Below are positions 41,687-51,859 of a DNA stretch of 64,000 nt, piece by piece. The stretch spans positions 62,001 to 126,000 of the forward strand of contig JAWKTM010000007.1 of the NCBI GenBank assembly GCA_041399085.1. The letters are read 5' to 3'. Position numbers and translations under genes: made by a program. The first letter of the stretch is position 1. Each line of letters begins with the position of its first letter. Source of the stretch: JAWKTM01 sp041399085. Its GTDB lineage: Bacteria; Planctomycetota; Planctomycetia; Pirellulales; Pirellulaceae. Below the pieces are notes generated by a model that was not told where the DNA came from, searched no databases, and saw nothing but the letters and a program-made list of their open reading frames with translations.

Positions 41687-41826
41687 CCACGAAGGAGACA
41701 GAGGGCACGAAGGAAAGGCAGGGAAAAGAGTAGATACCCTGTCGCACTCGATGGGCGATATCGCCTGTCCAAATAAATACAACAGGCTAACCGCCATTTC
41801 CTTCGTGCTCTTCGTGTCCTTCGTGG
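41687..41826. repeat. CACGAAGG-word inverted-repeat element without a gene
   Basis: Two 30-bp arms (41687-41716 and 41797-41826), 26 of 30 positions complementary, flank 80 bp of AT-richer sequence. Built from repeated CACGAAGG words, closing with CCTTCGTGG. Resembles a non-coding, MITE-like member of the same class as the GxxExxY cassette borders. Confidence 0.75.
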
Positions 41827-41829
41827 TTT

Positions 41830-42265
41830 AGTATTCGAGTATCGATAAAATTCTTCGAGTGAAAACTTGATTTCTTGAACCTAACGTCACCAGCGGACAT
41901 AAGGATAACGATGACTTAGCTGACTCAACTCTCTACACCGCGATTCATTATGTCTCCTAGTTCTCTGTTTAACTTAAGTATAAGATATTACTGTCGATGC
42001 CCCGCGGCCGAATTGATCCATTGTACACGCGAGCGATGGAAAATCCGAAACGGGTGATTTTTCCGAGCCATATTGCTGACAAGCCAGTCAATTCAGGAAA
42101 CAGCAAGCGACGTTATCATTTGCAAGCCAAGGACGCAAATACCGAATTAATAATGTTTCGCTATACCAATTGGAGACATCGCGGCCGAACCGCACAGAAT
42201 TCTGAATCAGACAGAAGCCGATGAAACTTGGCGTCTGATATTAATTTTTGATGGCCTTGGAATTG
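41830..42265. other. AT-rich segment upstream of a truncated dehydrogenase gene
   Basis: About 430 bp clearly poorer in GC than both flanks, with runs such as TTAATAATG and ATTAATTTTTGATGG. No gene, tRNA or repeat seen. It occupies the place where the 5' end of the next gene should be. Confidence 0.5.
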
Positions 42266-42269
42266 ACTA

Positions 42270-45200
42270 TTAATTCCGCACGGTGGTCCAAGTCAGCGAA
42301 TTCAGGTTGAGATTCCGAGCCATATCCGTTCGGACGGGTTAGCGATTGACAAGACCGGCCGGGACGCGATTCGATCAAGGTGCTGGCGGACCGCGACGGC
42401 GACGGTCGAGCCGAGCAAATCACAACGTTTCGCCGACCAGCTAAACATTCCCATCGGCCTCTATCCCTATCGTGATGGCGTGGTCGCCTACAGCATTCAA
42501 CATTTGGCATTTCGCCGACACCGATGGCGACGGCCAATGCGCGGATCGGCGCGAAATCCTGTACGGGCCGCTCGGCGAACCACGCGATGCGGCATGCAGA
42601 ATGGATTTCGACGCGGCTTCGACGGCTGGCTGTATATGAATCGGTTTTAATAATGAGACCACCATCACAGGCGGCGATGGCAGTTCCATCAAGCTGCGCA
42701 GCGGGAACTCATACCGCATTCGTCTGGATGGCTCGCGAGTGGAACAGTTCACTTGGGGGCAAGTGAATCCGTTCGGCAGTACTTTTCTTCCTGACGGAGA
42801 TTTGGTGAACGCGGATTGCCATAGCAAAACCTTTGTCGTTGTTATTGCGAGGCGGATACTATCCCAGCTTTGGCAAGCCTGATGATGGATTGGGTTTCGT
42901 CCAACCGATCATGGACCACAGCCACGGTTCGACCGCCATCGCTGGCGCCGCGGTTTGCACGTCACCCGCTTGGCCCGCTGAGTATCACGGCCGATTGTTT
43001 GTAGGGAACGTGATGACTTGCCGAGTCCACATGGATCGTCTGGACTACACCGGCTCGACAATGCACGCGGTCGAGCAGCCTGATTTTCTGGTCTGCGATG
43101 ATCCTTGGTTTCGCCCGGTCGATCTGCGGTTCGGACCGGACGGGGCTTTGTATATTGCTGATTTTTACAATCGCATCATTGGCCACTATGAAGTGCCGCT
43201 GGATCATCCGCAGCGGGATCGGCATCGAGGCCGCATTTGGCGGGTCGTGTATGTGGGCGAAGCGGGTGATGCGAACGGCGGCGAAGCGGTCCCGGATTTG
43301 AATTTGGCGACGGCTGGCGTTGACGCGTTGATCGAAATGCTGGGTGATCCGAATTTGACGCGCCGCGAGTTGGCCGCCGACCAGTTGAGCGATCGCATTG
43401 GTTCGTCAGCTGTGGAAGCTTTGCGAAAGGCGGCCGCGGATGCGTCGAACGCGTGGCGACGAATTCATGCCGGCTGGTTGTTGCAGCGACTGGGGCAGTT
43501 AGACGAGACGCTCCTGTTGGCGGCGACTCGCGATCGAGATTGGCTAGTTCGCACGCATGCGATGCGCGTGGCCGCGGAGCGGAGCGATTGGAGCCAGCCG
43601 TTGCGCGAGGCAGCTTTCGACTTGCTGCGCGACGAACATCCCCGCGTGCGCCGAGCGGCCGCGGACGCCTTGGGGCAACATCCGCACGCGTCGGCTGTCG
43701 CGGCTCTGTTGGCCGCGTTGGCCAAAGCGCCGACAGACGACGCCCACTTGCGGCAAATGATCCGTATTGCCTTGCGAAATCAGCTTCGTGATTCTCCAGC
43801 GTTTCCCGCGCTGGAGGCCAACGCGGCTTCGGCCGATCTCGATGCGCTGGCCGACATCGCCGTGGCCGTACCCAACGAGCAAGCCGCCGGCTTTCTGGTC
43901 AGTTATTTGAAGAAGAAACGCGAGTCGGCCGAAACGCGGCCCGCGAATTCCGATCGCACGTTGCGGCTGCTCAGCCACGCGGCGCGCTACCTGCCGGCCG
44001 ATCAGGTTTCGTCGTTGGTCCAACTAGCCCGCGAGACCACGGTAGATGATCTCGATCTGCAGAGTTCGATCATCTCGACGGTTCGCGAATCGCTGGCTCG
44101 CCGTGGGCTTGAGCCCAACGAGGATTTCCGACGCTGGGCCGCCGACGTTGCCGGCCAGCTACTCGATACCGACGCGGCTCGGCAAACTGCTTGGACCAGC
44201 GTTTCGGGCGACAATCCTTGGGATCTGGAACGTCGAAACTCGGCGGACGGCCAGACCGGCGATTGGTTTCTCAGCAGTTTGCCGGGCGGCGAGCAGAAGA
44301 CGGGAGTGCTTCGATCGCCCGCGTTCGTCATTCCACCGACGCTGGAGTTCTTTCTGTGCGGACATCGCGGTTTTCCCGATCAGCCGGCCAGTGACGCAAA
44401 TCGAGTCCGTTTGCGATTGGTCGACGATGGCCGCGTAATCGCCGAAGCGATGCCGCCTCGCAACGATACGGCACAACGCGTGCATTGGGATTTGGCGGAG
44501 TTCGCGGGCCAACAAGGTCAGATCGAACTGATCGACGGCATGAACATCAACGCCTACGCGTGGCTGGCCGTCGCTCGATTCCAACCGTCGGTGGTTCGCA
44601 TCCCCACCAGCTCGCCGCGTTTGGTCGACGAACGTCGGACAACGGCGCTGGATCTGGTCGACGCGTTGAAGCTGAACGAGCTGAAACCGCAAGTCCGCGA
44701 ATTGATGCTCACAGCCGATCTGCCCTCGACGATCGCCGCGCGAGCCGCCAATTCGTTACTCGCCACGCGATCGTCGGCGGAGCTTAACGCGTTGACGCCG
44801 CTGTTGACGGAAAGCGGAGTCCGGCCAGAGCTGCAGGCTCGCGTCGTTCGATCGATCGAACAATGGACGGTTGCCGACCACAACTCCGTCGGTTCGCCAG
44901 ATGCCGATGGGGCAGCCGCGGAAGAGCATCTGGCCTTGTTGCGCGAGGCACTGCGATCGGCTCCGACCGGACTGCAACAGACGCTGGCCGAACGACTAGC
45001 CGCATCGACTGCCGGCGCCGACCGGTTGCTAATGATGATCGAGCAAGGCCACGCATCGGCCCGATTGCTGCAACAGCCGAACATTCAGCAGAAATTGTCG
45101 GCTTCGAGCGTGGAGCAACTGGAACAGCGAATCGCCAAACTGACCACCGGGTTGCCCGCCGTCGACGAACAACTTGCGAAGCTGCTGGTCGATCGCATCG

Positions 45201-45634
45201 CGGCATTCCACTCCGCTTCGCCTTCGCTCGAAAATGGCCAGCGGCTGTTTACCAAACATTGTGCCGCTTGTCATCAGATCGGCGGACAAGGAGCGATGGT
45301 CGGTCCGCAACTAGATGGGATCGGCCTGCGAGGCGTGCCGCGGTTGGTTGAAGATGTTTTGGATCCGAATCGCAACGTCGACGCCGCCTTCCGCACCGTC
45401 GTGTTGGCGATGGAGGACGGACGAGTGCTGACGGGCCTGCCCCGGCGCGAGGAAGGCGAATCGCTAATATTTGCCAACCAAGAAGGCAAAGAGTTCTCGG
45501 TGACTCGATCCGCGATCGACGTTCAGCGGCTTTCGCCGCTGTCGCTAATGCCCGCCAACCTCTCGACCACTTTAAGTCCCGCCGAGTTTAACGACCTGCT
45601 GGGCTATCTCTTGAGCCAGCAGAAGGCTCGTTAA
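42270..45634 (+). CDS. PVC-type membrane-bound dehydrogenase with HEAT and cytochrome c (5' end broken)
   Basis: From 42833 the frame is open for 933 residues; upstream pieces (IKVLADRDGDGRAEQITTF, LNIPIGLYPYRDGVVAYS, HFADTDGDGQC, GFDGWLYMN, TTITGGDGSS, VEQFTWGQVNPFG) continue the propeller in shifted frames. Then DHSHGSTAIAGAAVCTS, FGPDGALYIADFYNRIIGHYE, a long HEAT-repeat region, a carbohydrate-binding-like beta segment and a C-terminal cytochrome c with CAACH and PLSLMPANL. No signal peptide or start codon could be found; the N-terminal 60-100 residues seem lost at the AT-rich segment. Periplasmic, substrate unknown. Confidence 0.8.
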
Positions 45635-45694
45635 AACTCGACAACGCCGAAAGTCGACGCCGCTCAAAAACGTGGTTCATTTCAATACGGACTC

Positions 45695-47259
45695 TTAAAA
45701 GAATCCGCCGCCACCGACGGGCGCCATTGTAGCGTCCGGACCCGGAATCCCTAATGCCCCAAGGATTTCCACTACGCGGCGATGCACGATGGGGTTGCCT
45801 TTGACCACAATCGTGCCCGGAGCGAGCGGCTCGACATAGGTGGTGGTGGGCCATTGACGAAAGTAGGTTCTCAATTCGCGCTCGAGCACCGCGATCACCT
45901 GCTTTCCTTCGTGAGCTACGAGTCCTTGTTCGTCGATCAAGCGGTAGGTTTTCAATTGGTTTGACAGCCCAATTGCATTCGCGTTGTCCGCGACCGCCTC
46001 ATCGCCAACCGTGTGTGCCGATCGCAGTTCATTGATAACGGACTCCAACTCTTGATGAATCTGGCTTGTTTGGGAAACGACGAGAGCCGGCGGATACGCC
46101 CACAATGCAATCGCTCCGGGGCCGCCGACTTCATCCCAGGACTCGGGATGAACCACCATTAGCGCCGCTCTCAATTCAACAACGCCGGAACTATCTTCCA
46201 AGTCGTTAAGCAAGTCGTAAATCGGATAAATCCGAGTCCGTAAGTTCTGCTCACATACTTCGACGGTCGTAATTTGAATGACTTCATTGTGAATGGTGTA
46301 AACCAAATCCACGGTTCGCAACATGCGCTGCAAAATACTGCTCGCCTTCGCCTTGGCGGAAAGTGTCACGGCCACATCCGGCTCGATTCCAATGGCTTCC
46401 AGTGACACCGTGTCGATCACAATCGGCGCGCCCACTTGTTCGGCGAGGAAGGTCGCCGCGTCGGTAAGTGGAGTTTGTACGAAATCTACCTCGATCTTGC
46501 GGTCGAGCTGACGGGCGATTTGCTGTTCGACTTCGTGATTGGTTTCCACGACTCGGGTCAAATCCACGGGCTTCTGAGGTTGTTTCGCAAAACGGTCTTT
46601 TAGTGTCCTCAACGACTTGAGTAGTGTCTCAATTTCCCGGTGTGCGGCCTGTGTTTGGCTGACCACCAGTTTACCTTGCGATCCTCTTGCTTCACCTGGT
46701 CCACCAACGCTGGCCCAAGAATCCATGGCGATTGTTTGCTCGATTAGGTCGATCAATTGTTGAGTGTCGTAATACGCGGCATCTCCGTCGGCCGCGCGCA
46801 CACCGACCAGATCCTGGACGGGATAGACGTGGACTGGCAAATTCGTTTCGGCGGTCGTGGGAGTTGTGATGACTAAGAACTCGTCCTCAATAACAAACGT
46901 CAATGCCAATGGCTTGAACATCAGCCGCAGAGCCGACCGTAGACTTACATCCCTGATGCCGAGCGTGTGACGGGATGATCCGTGGCGATCCCTTCGTCGC
47001 TCAAGGCCAATTCGTCAATTAAGACGTTGATGTCTTGTGCGTCGAAGGGATGTACGCCGCGACATCGTTTAGCGGCGTGTCGATGAATTCAAACTTACCT
47101 TTGGCGTCTGTGCGCCTTCTCAACGACGCCCACTTTCGGCGACTTCGCGGAACTGGTTGGCGAATTGTCCGCCTCTTGGGCCAGACCGGAACTCGCGAAA
47201 AACGTGGCTGAAACACACAACCATCCGAAGCACAAACCCCAACTAACGATCTGTCGCAT
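45695..47259 (-). CDS. Secreted protein with duplicated secretin N-terminal-like module (one or two frameshifts)
   Basis: About 520 residues. Signal peptide MRQIVSWGLCFGWLCVSATFF with AQE. Two copies of one module: first KFEFIDTPLNDVAAYI...LMFKPLALTFVIEDEFLVITTP, second KIEVDFVQTPLTDAATFLAEQ...MLRTVDLVYTIHNEVIQITT. Each is followed by a YPVQDLV/YPIYDLL segment and a SWxxVGGPG plus VVSQT stretch, as seen before secretin domains. The frame breaks near 47030-47100. No secretin pore domain; ends GGGGFF. Likely periplasmic; function unknown. Confidence 0.7.
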
Positions 47260-47400
47260 ATCAAAAACTCCTCTCTCCGGGCGCGGCTCGCTTCCGCCAA
47301 GTTGCACGATCACCCACGCTGAAGCCAACGACTCGAAGGCTGGCGGATTGGCAAACGCCGGGCGACGTGTTTCGATCCCCAGTCATCGGTGCTGACGCGA

Positions 47401-47460
47401 GGCACGCGCCGTGCCGATGGACAATCGTCACTGCCAATCCAGAACGTTAGGCGAACGCCT
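47401..47460. other. Two small hairpins in a gene-free gap
   Basis: GGCACG-CGC-CGTGCC at 47401-47415 and AGGCG-AA-CGCCT near 47450. The rest of 47260-47726 shows nothing I can assign. Confidence 0.3.
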
Positions 47461-47726
47461 AGGAGCGGATATCGTGAAACCACTGAAAAGCACGCGCGCC
47501 GCCGCGCGAAAAAGAGCCTCTAGCCAGCATTAGACTCAATCAGCCGCGGAATTGCAACACGAACCCGGTTGCCGCCGAAATCGTTCTCGCACCGCTTTTT
47601 GACGACGCCGAAGTTCATCGGTTCATAGGTATACCGCGGGCTTCGGCCAGATTGGCGCGTTGCGAGCGGGCGGCGGCGTTTCTACACTTCGCCGCCCGTT
47701 GTTTCCTGCCGTCGAGGAAGGATTCC

Positions 47727-49535
47727 ATGGCCGTTCGCGTTCGTTTTTTTCTTGCTGTTGATCTTGCTGGCGTCAGCCGTGATGCTGCCTTGGCTCGGCA
47801 GCACGCGATTTTGGGATCAGGACGAAGGTTTCTGCCAGTACGGCGGCCGAGATGTATGGCGGGCGACTGGATCGTGCCGACGTTCAATGGGCGGATGTTC
47901 GGCCATAAGCCTCCAGGATGTACTGGATGATGATGCTGGGTCGAAACCTTCGGAGTCAATGAGTTCGCGGCATCGCCTGCCCGGCGATTTTTGGAATCGC
48001 GACGGTGCTGCTGACCTACGACTTCGACGGCGTTCGTTCAGCAACCGGAGCCGGTTGGTGGGCCGGCCTCGCTCTTGGCCTCATGTTGGATGTTCAACAT
48101 CGTGGCCCGAGCGGCGACGCCCGATGTTTACTTGGTATCTTTGTCACGCTGTCGCTGTATCTGTTCGCCAGATGGGGCTTTCCCATTTGCCCGACCAACA
48201 GGCGGAGGGCATTGAGCCCGCAGATCCGCGGACAGAATTCCGCATTGCCCAGTCGCTGGAGCCGTCGCGCTGATCTACGCGGTGATGGGATTGGCGGTGT
48301 TGGTCAAAGGCCGCTGGGCGTGTTGTTTCCTGATGGGCTGTGATTGGCATGTTTCTGTTGTGCATGACCCGGCGGCGAGATTTGCCGAGCGACGCGATCG
48401 CCAGTGCCGCTGGCGAGAAGCATGGCGGCCGTTTGGCATTGTCAACTTTTGCGGAACCGTTTGGCGGATGCGACTGCTGACCGCCGTTGCCTTGGTGCTG
48501 TTCGTGGCCGGTCCGTGTATGCGGCGGTCGGATGGAAGACGAATGGCGAGTTCTTAAACGAGTTCTTTGGCATCCATCATTTTCGCTGCTTTCACAACGC
48601 CGATGGACAACCATCGCGGTCCGATTTTCTATTACGTACCGGCAGTGCTCGCCGGAATGTTTCCATGGTCGATCTTCGCCGTGCCGGGGATGCTATACGT
48701 CATTCGCGGCTTCGCGATCCAGCAAGCAACGCCTGCAGTTGACCTTCCTGCTCTGCTGGGCCGGCGTTTTCATTGGTCTGTTTAGCTTAGGCCAGCGACG
48801 AAGTTGCCGAACTATGTGCTACCAGCCTATCCGGGCGCTGGCTTTGTTGTGTGGAGCAATGGTGGATGGTTGGCTCGCGGATCGCCGGCAAGTGTCGCTG
48901 CCGTGGATCTGAGTCGGCCTGACAGTGATGATTGGTGGTCGGCTTGGCGATCATGATCGGCTTGCCACTAGCTGCAAAACTGGCGATTCGATGGACAAAC
49001 GTTGCTCGACCGAGCCGCGAGTGGTGCGTGCGGTACAAGACGACGCCGGATGGCTGGGCGTGCTGGGTGTGCCCCGCTTGGTGGCTTGCGGCGTTCGCTT
49101 GTGCCTGGCGAAACGCGGCTCGCCCCGCGGTCGTTGCGATGGGAACATCCGCGGTAGCCACTTTCTGGCTGTTATGGGGACATAGGGCGCCGCGTGTCGA
49201 TCGGTTCCAATCGCCACAGGACATGGCCCAGGTGGTTGGTGAGCAGGCCGGTGAATCCAGCTTGCGAGTCGGCCACTTCGGTTGCTTCAAACCATCACTT
49301 GGTGTTTTACTCGGGTTCCAATCGAAGTGTGGCGACGCCGAGGAAGTCGGCCAACTCTTCCGCGCGAGGCGGAAACCTGTTTTTGTTTACGACGGACGAG
49401 CGATACGAAGAATTGCGTCGAGCGTTGCCGCCTGACGTGGTCGTTGTCGAGCGACGGCCGAACTTCCAAGACCGGCGAGCTGCTGCTTCTGGCCGTTCGC
49501 CGAGACTTGCCGGCCGCCAGGAATTGCACCGCTAG
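47727..49535 (+). CDS. ArnT-like glycosyltransferase family 39 membrane protein (many frameshifts)
   Basis: ATG behind GAGGAAGG. Readable parts: LLILLASAVMLPWLGSTRFWDQDEGF, DWIVPTFNGRMFGHKPP, the VLLTYDF helix, AGWWAGLALG, NIVARAATPDVYL, VTLSLYLFARWG, GPIFYYVPAVLAGMFPWSIF and, at the C-terminus, FLFTTDERYEELRRALPPDVVVVER and TGELLLLAVRRD. The acidic DQDE pair and the TPD motif are hallmarks of PMT/ArnT enzymes that move a sugar from a lipid carrier onto lipid A or a protein. About ten frame changes. End approximate. Confidence 0.7.
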
Positions 49536-49721
49536 GCCGCACGGCACCGCCGCGCCGCGCGCGGACATCGTATTGAACTCTGGCCATCGCTCCATGTCCG
49601 GATCGACTTGCCAGTAGCGAACCCGCACGGTACACTTCGCCACCGGAACAACGCAGTCTGCGATTCAAAGGCGAACCAGCCACTACGAGTCACCGTCTTC
49701 GTGTCCGATATCGGTCCGTTC

Positions 49722-49800
49722 GGAGGGTGTTAGCTAGCGGCCTCATTGGAAATGAGGTGCCCCGTAAGGGGGCTGGTGGGTTCGAGTCCCGTGCCCTCCG
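49722..49800 (+). tRNA. tRNA-Ser(GGA)
   Basis: Acceptor GGAGGGT pairs with CCCTCC; anticodon loop TTGGAAA; long variable arm (GCCCCGTAAGGGGGC-type); T-loop TTCGAGT. The D-arm is short (possible deletion). No CCA; trailer CTTTTTCTG looks like a terminator. Lies 0.9 kb before the array. Confidence 0.8.
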
Positions 49801-50000
49801 CTTTTTCTGATCTTGGTCTCGTCTTTCGATATCGCTCTAAATCCTGTTGAATCTTCGACTTGAGGCGATATCATTCTGTTGCTGAACGAGGAGACTGCGG
49901 TTTCTCCGCCAAACGTTCGATTATGAGGCCGATAAGGGTTCGATAAGCCCTTTCTTTTGGTTCGATAAGGGCCGGATGGCACCCTTCGCGTCGAGGTGTT

Positions 50001-50330
50001 TTGATGCCGACTCGATCTCGCACCGTCTGGAAATTGCGCAGTGACGGCCAGTTTGATTGCCGCGTGGGCTGGAAAATCAATGGCCAAGGCAAGCGGGATC
50101 AGCACGGTTTCGGCTGCACCGAGCCGGCGGAAGCTAATGACGGGATCAAGTGCTGCGGCTGCGCGGAAGTGGATGGATCGGAGCATGGAGACGAACGTCA
50201 GTTGTTGTTCTTCTATTCATCGTGCGCTCAAGAACTCGCAACGCTGGAACCCAACCTAACCTTTTCACTGCATCGGCTCGGAGTCGTTGCGGGCGAATCG
50301 CGAGTCTCCTCTCGACTTTGAATCACCGAT
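50001..50330 (+). pseudogene. Possible tyrosine recombinase N-terminal remnant
   Basis: The frame from 50003 reads MPTRSRTVWKLRSDGQFDC, RVGWKINGQGKRDQHGF, then EPAEANDGIK. A basic, Trp-rich start of this kind resembles the arm-binding N-terminus of phage-type integrases, and it sits just downstream of a tRNA-Ser gene, a usual integration site. No catalytic domain (R..HxRH..Y) is visible, so this is a weak call. Confidence 0.3.
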
Positions 50331-50527
50331 GCGATTTTAGACTGCCCACTTGCTCGGTCAGTACCAGGGATTCGCACCCTTGCTCGGTTCATGGGAATAA
50401 GTCCGAAAGGTGGCGTCCTACTCTCAGTCAACCACAAGCTAATTGAGTGAACCTTTCGCGAGCCTTTTCTGTCTACTATTACAGACACGCGACCGAAGTG
50501 GTCGTCAGCAGAACAAGGACACCGACA

Positions 50528-50626
50528 ATGATGACTTTACGATCGAGTCTCATATCCGAACAAGAATATCAAGGTAGTTTCGCCAATCAACCGGCGAATA
50601 CGCCCGCGCTGTGTTTACGCTTGTGA
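50528..50626 (+). CDS. Candidate 32-residue leader peptide
   Basis: MMTLRSSLISEQEYQGSFA then NQPANTPALCLRL, with AAGGA nine bases upstream. It ends 29 bp before a strong terminator that precedes the first array tRNA, an arrangement seen in attenuation leaders. No codon run pointing to a particular amino acid. Speculative. Confidence 0.3.
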   Translation: MMTLRSSLISEQEYQGSFANQPANTPALCLRL

Positions 50627-50654
50627 CACTCGACTGAGTATCCACGGGATTACC

Positions 50655-50694
50655 AAAACCCGGTGTCACAAGTGCAAGTGACACCGGGTTTTTT
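50655..50694 (+). terminator. Strong rho-independent terminator before the tRNA array
   Basis: A 15-bp perfect stem (AAAACCCGGTGTCAC and complement) with an 8-nt loop and six T, ending 20 bp upstream of the first array tRNA. It isolates the array from upstream reading, or serves as an attenuator. Confidence 0.92.
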
Positions 50695-50713
50695 CGTGCC
50701 CGGACGACAACTT

Positions 50714-50785
50714 GGGCTGGTAGCTGAGACGGTATAGCGGCGGTCTGAAGAACCGCAGACGAGGGTTCGAGCACCTCCCGGCCCA
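50714..50785 (+). tRNA. tRNA-Phe(GAA)
   Basis: Acceptor GGGCTGG/CCGGCCC, discriminator A, anticodon loop CTGAAGA in a GCGGT/ACCGC stem, T-loop TTCGAGC with a G-A mismatch at 53-61. No CCA; next bases CT. First gene of the array. Confidence 0.85.
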
Positions 50786-50813
50786 CTTTGCGCTCAAAGA
50801 GCGCGCACAACAT

Positions 50814-50886
50814 GGCCCGTTCGACTTCGGGTGAGGTCATCGGTCTTTCAAGCCGAGTAGGTTGGGTTCGACTCCCACACGGGCTG
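50814..50886 (+). tRNA. tRNA-Glu(TTC)
   Basis: Acceptor GGCCCGT/ACGGGCT (G1-U72), anticodon loop CTTTCAA, T-loop TTCGACT, discriminator G followed by CT. Confidence 0.88.
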
Positions 50887-50905
50887 CTTGAAAAAACAAC
50901 ACGAT

Positions 50906-50980
50906 CAGAACGTGGCGAAGCCTGGTTATCGCGCGTGGTCGGGGGCCACGAGATCGCAGGTTCAAATCCTGCCGTTCTGA
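50906..50980 (+). tRNA. tRNA-Pro(GGG), C33
   Basis: Acceptor CAGAACG/CGTTCTG, stem CGTGG/CCACG, loop TCGGGGG. Position 33 is C in place of the near-universal T. Discriminator A, then CTGA. Confidence 0.85.
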
Positions 50981-51002
50981 CTGAACGAACAAAACAATTG
51001 AT

Positions 51003-51075
51003 CGGGCAGAGGTGCAGATGGAAGCACGCCTGCTTTGGGAGCAGGAGGGTCTCGGTTCGACTCCGAGGTGCCCGA
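51003..51075 (+). tRNA. tRNA-Pro(TGG)
   Basis: Acceptor starts CGGGCAG (C1-G72), loop TTTGGGA in a CTGC/GCAG stem, T-arm CTCGG/CCGAG. Discriminator A, then CT. Confidence 0.88.
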
Positions 51076-51085
51076 CTTGAAAAAC

Positions 51086-51157
51086 GGTAGTCGAGGGCTG
51101 GTTGCCCATACTCGGCTGATAACCGAGTCGCGCTGAGTTCGATTCCCAGGACCACCA
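51086..51157 (+). tRNA. tRNA-Ile(GAT)
   Basis: Acceptor GGTAGTC/GACCACC with one A-C mismatch, stem CTCGG/CCGAG, loop CTGATAA. Discriminator A, then CTGA. Confidence 0.85.
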
Positions 51158-51228
51158 CTGAACGCGTAATGAACAGGAGAACAATGATGCACGCTGTCCG
51201 CTTGAAACGCATACACCAGACCGATCAC

Positions 51229-51301
51229 AGGGTCGTGGTGTAACAGGCAGCACAGCAGACTTTTAATCTGCACGGTGTGGGTTCGATTCCCTCCGGCCCT
51301 A
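51229..51301 (+). tRNA. tRNA-Lys(TTT)
   Basis: Acceptor AGGGTCG/CGGCCCT, D-stem GTGT/GCAC, stem GCAGA/TCTGC, loop CTTTTAA. Discriminator A, then CT. Confidence 0.9.
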
Positions 51302-51306
51302 CTCGC

Positions 51307-51379
51307 TGGCGCGTAGCTCAGCGGTGAGAGCGGCGTCCTTATAAGACGCAGGTCGTGGGTTCAACTCCCATCGCGCCGA
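51307..51379 (+). tRNA. tRNA-Ile(TAT)
   Basis: Stem GCGTC/GACGC, loop CTTATAA, so the anticodon is UAU, reading AUA directly. Most bacteria use lysidine-modified CAU for this codon. D-arm and T-arm canonical; acceptor TGGCGCG/CGCGCCG; discriminator A, then CTGA. Confidence 0.85.
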
Positions 51380-51395
51380 CTGAAGACAACAACAT

Positions 51396-51486
51396 GGGAC
51401 TAAGGTGTTAGCGGCAGCCGACCCGGAAGCCGGGTACCCCGCGGCTCTTAACCGGTGAGGTCAGGGTTCGAGCCCCTGTGGTCCTA
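51396..51486 (+). tRNA. tRNA-Lys(CTT)-like with enlarged D-loop
   Basis: 91 nt. Acceptor GGGACTA/TGGTCCT and T-arm normal. The D-loop holds an extra hairpin (ACCCGG-AAG-CCGGGT) and the anticodon loop is CTCTTAA in an imperfect stem. Discriminator A, then CTGA. Assembly error cannot explain a self-complementary insertion. Confidence 0.65.
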
Positions 51487-51500
51487 CTGACAATTTGCAA

Positions 51501-51572
51501 GCACTGGTCGTCTAGCGGCGAAGACTCCGCACCCGTAATGCGGCGACGTCGGTTCGAGTCCGGCCCGGTGCT
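51501..51572 (+). tRNA. tRNA-Thr(CGT), C33
   Basis: Acceptor GCACTGG/CCGGTGC, stem CCGCA/TGCGG, loop CCCGTAA with C33. Discriminator T, then CT. Confidence 0.85.
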
Positions 51573-51604
51573 CTGATGATCTTTGACAATTTGAAACGCA
51601 ACAA

Positions 51605-51676
51605 GCGCCCATGATGTAAAGGCCAGCCTACTGCCTTGCCATGGCGGAAGTGCGGGTTCGATTCCCGCTGGGCGCT
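51605..51676 (+). tRNA. tRNA-Gly(GCC)
   Basis: Acceptor GCGCCCA/TGGGCGC, stem CTGCC/GGCGG, loop TTGCCAT, T-loop TTCGATT. Discriminator T, then CT. Confidence 0.88.
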
Positions 51677-51684
51677 CTCAATAT

Positions 51685-51758
51685 CAGGGTGTGGGAAAGC
51701 CTGGCATTCCGCGTGCTTCGGGAGCACGAGATCGTTGGTTCAAATCCAACCATCCTGA
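51685..51758 (+). tRNA. tRNA-Pro(CGG)
   Basis: Acceptor CAGGGTG/CATCCTG, stem CGTGC/GCACG, loop TTCGGGA. Discriminator A, then CT. Third proline isoacceptor in the array. Confidence 0.9.
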
Positions 51759-51767
51759 CTTAATGAT

Positions 51768-51842
51768 TGCGGTGGGTTCCGTGTTGGTACGGGTAGGCGG
51801 CTGTTAACCGCCCTGACGCAGGTTCGATTCCTGCCGCCGCAG
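51768..51842 (+). tRNA. tRNA-Asn(GTT), copy 1
   Basis: Acceptor TGCGGTG/CGCCGCA, stem GGCGG/CCGCC, loop CTGTTAA. Discriminator G, then CT. Confidence 0.9.
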
Positions 51843-51859
51843 CTTGTGAACATGAAAAC

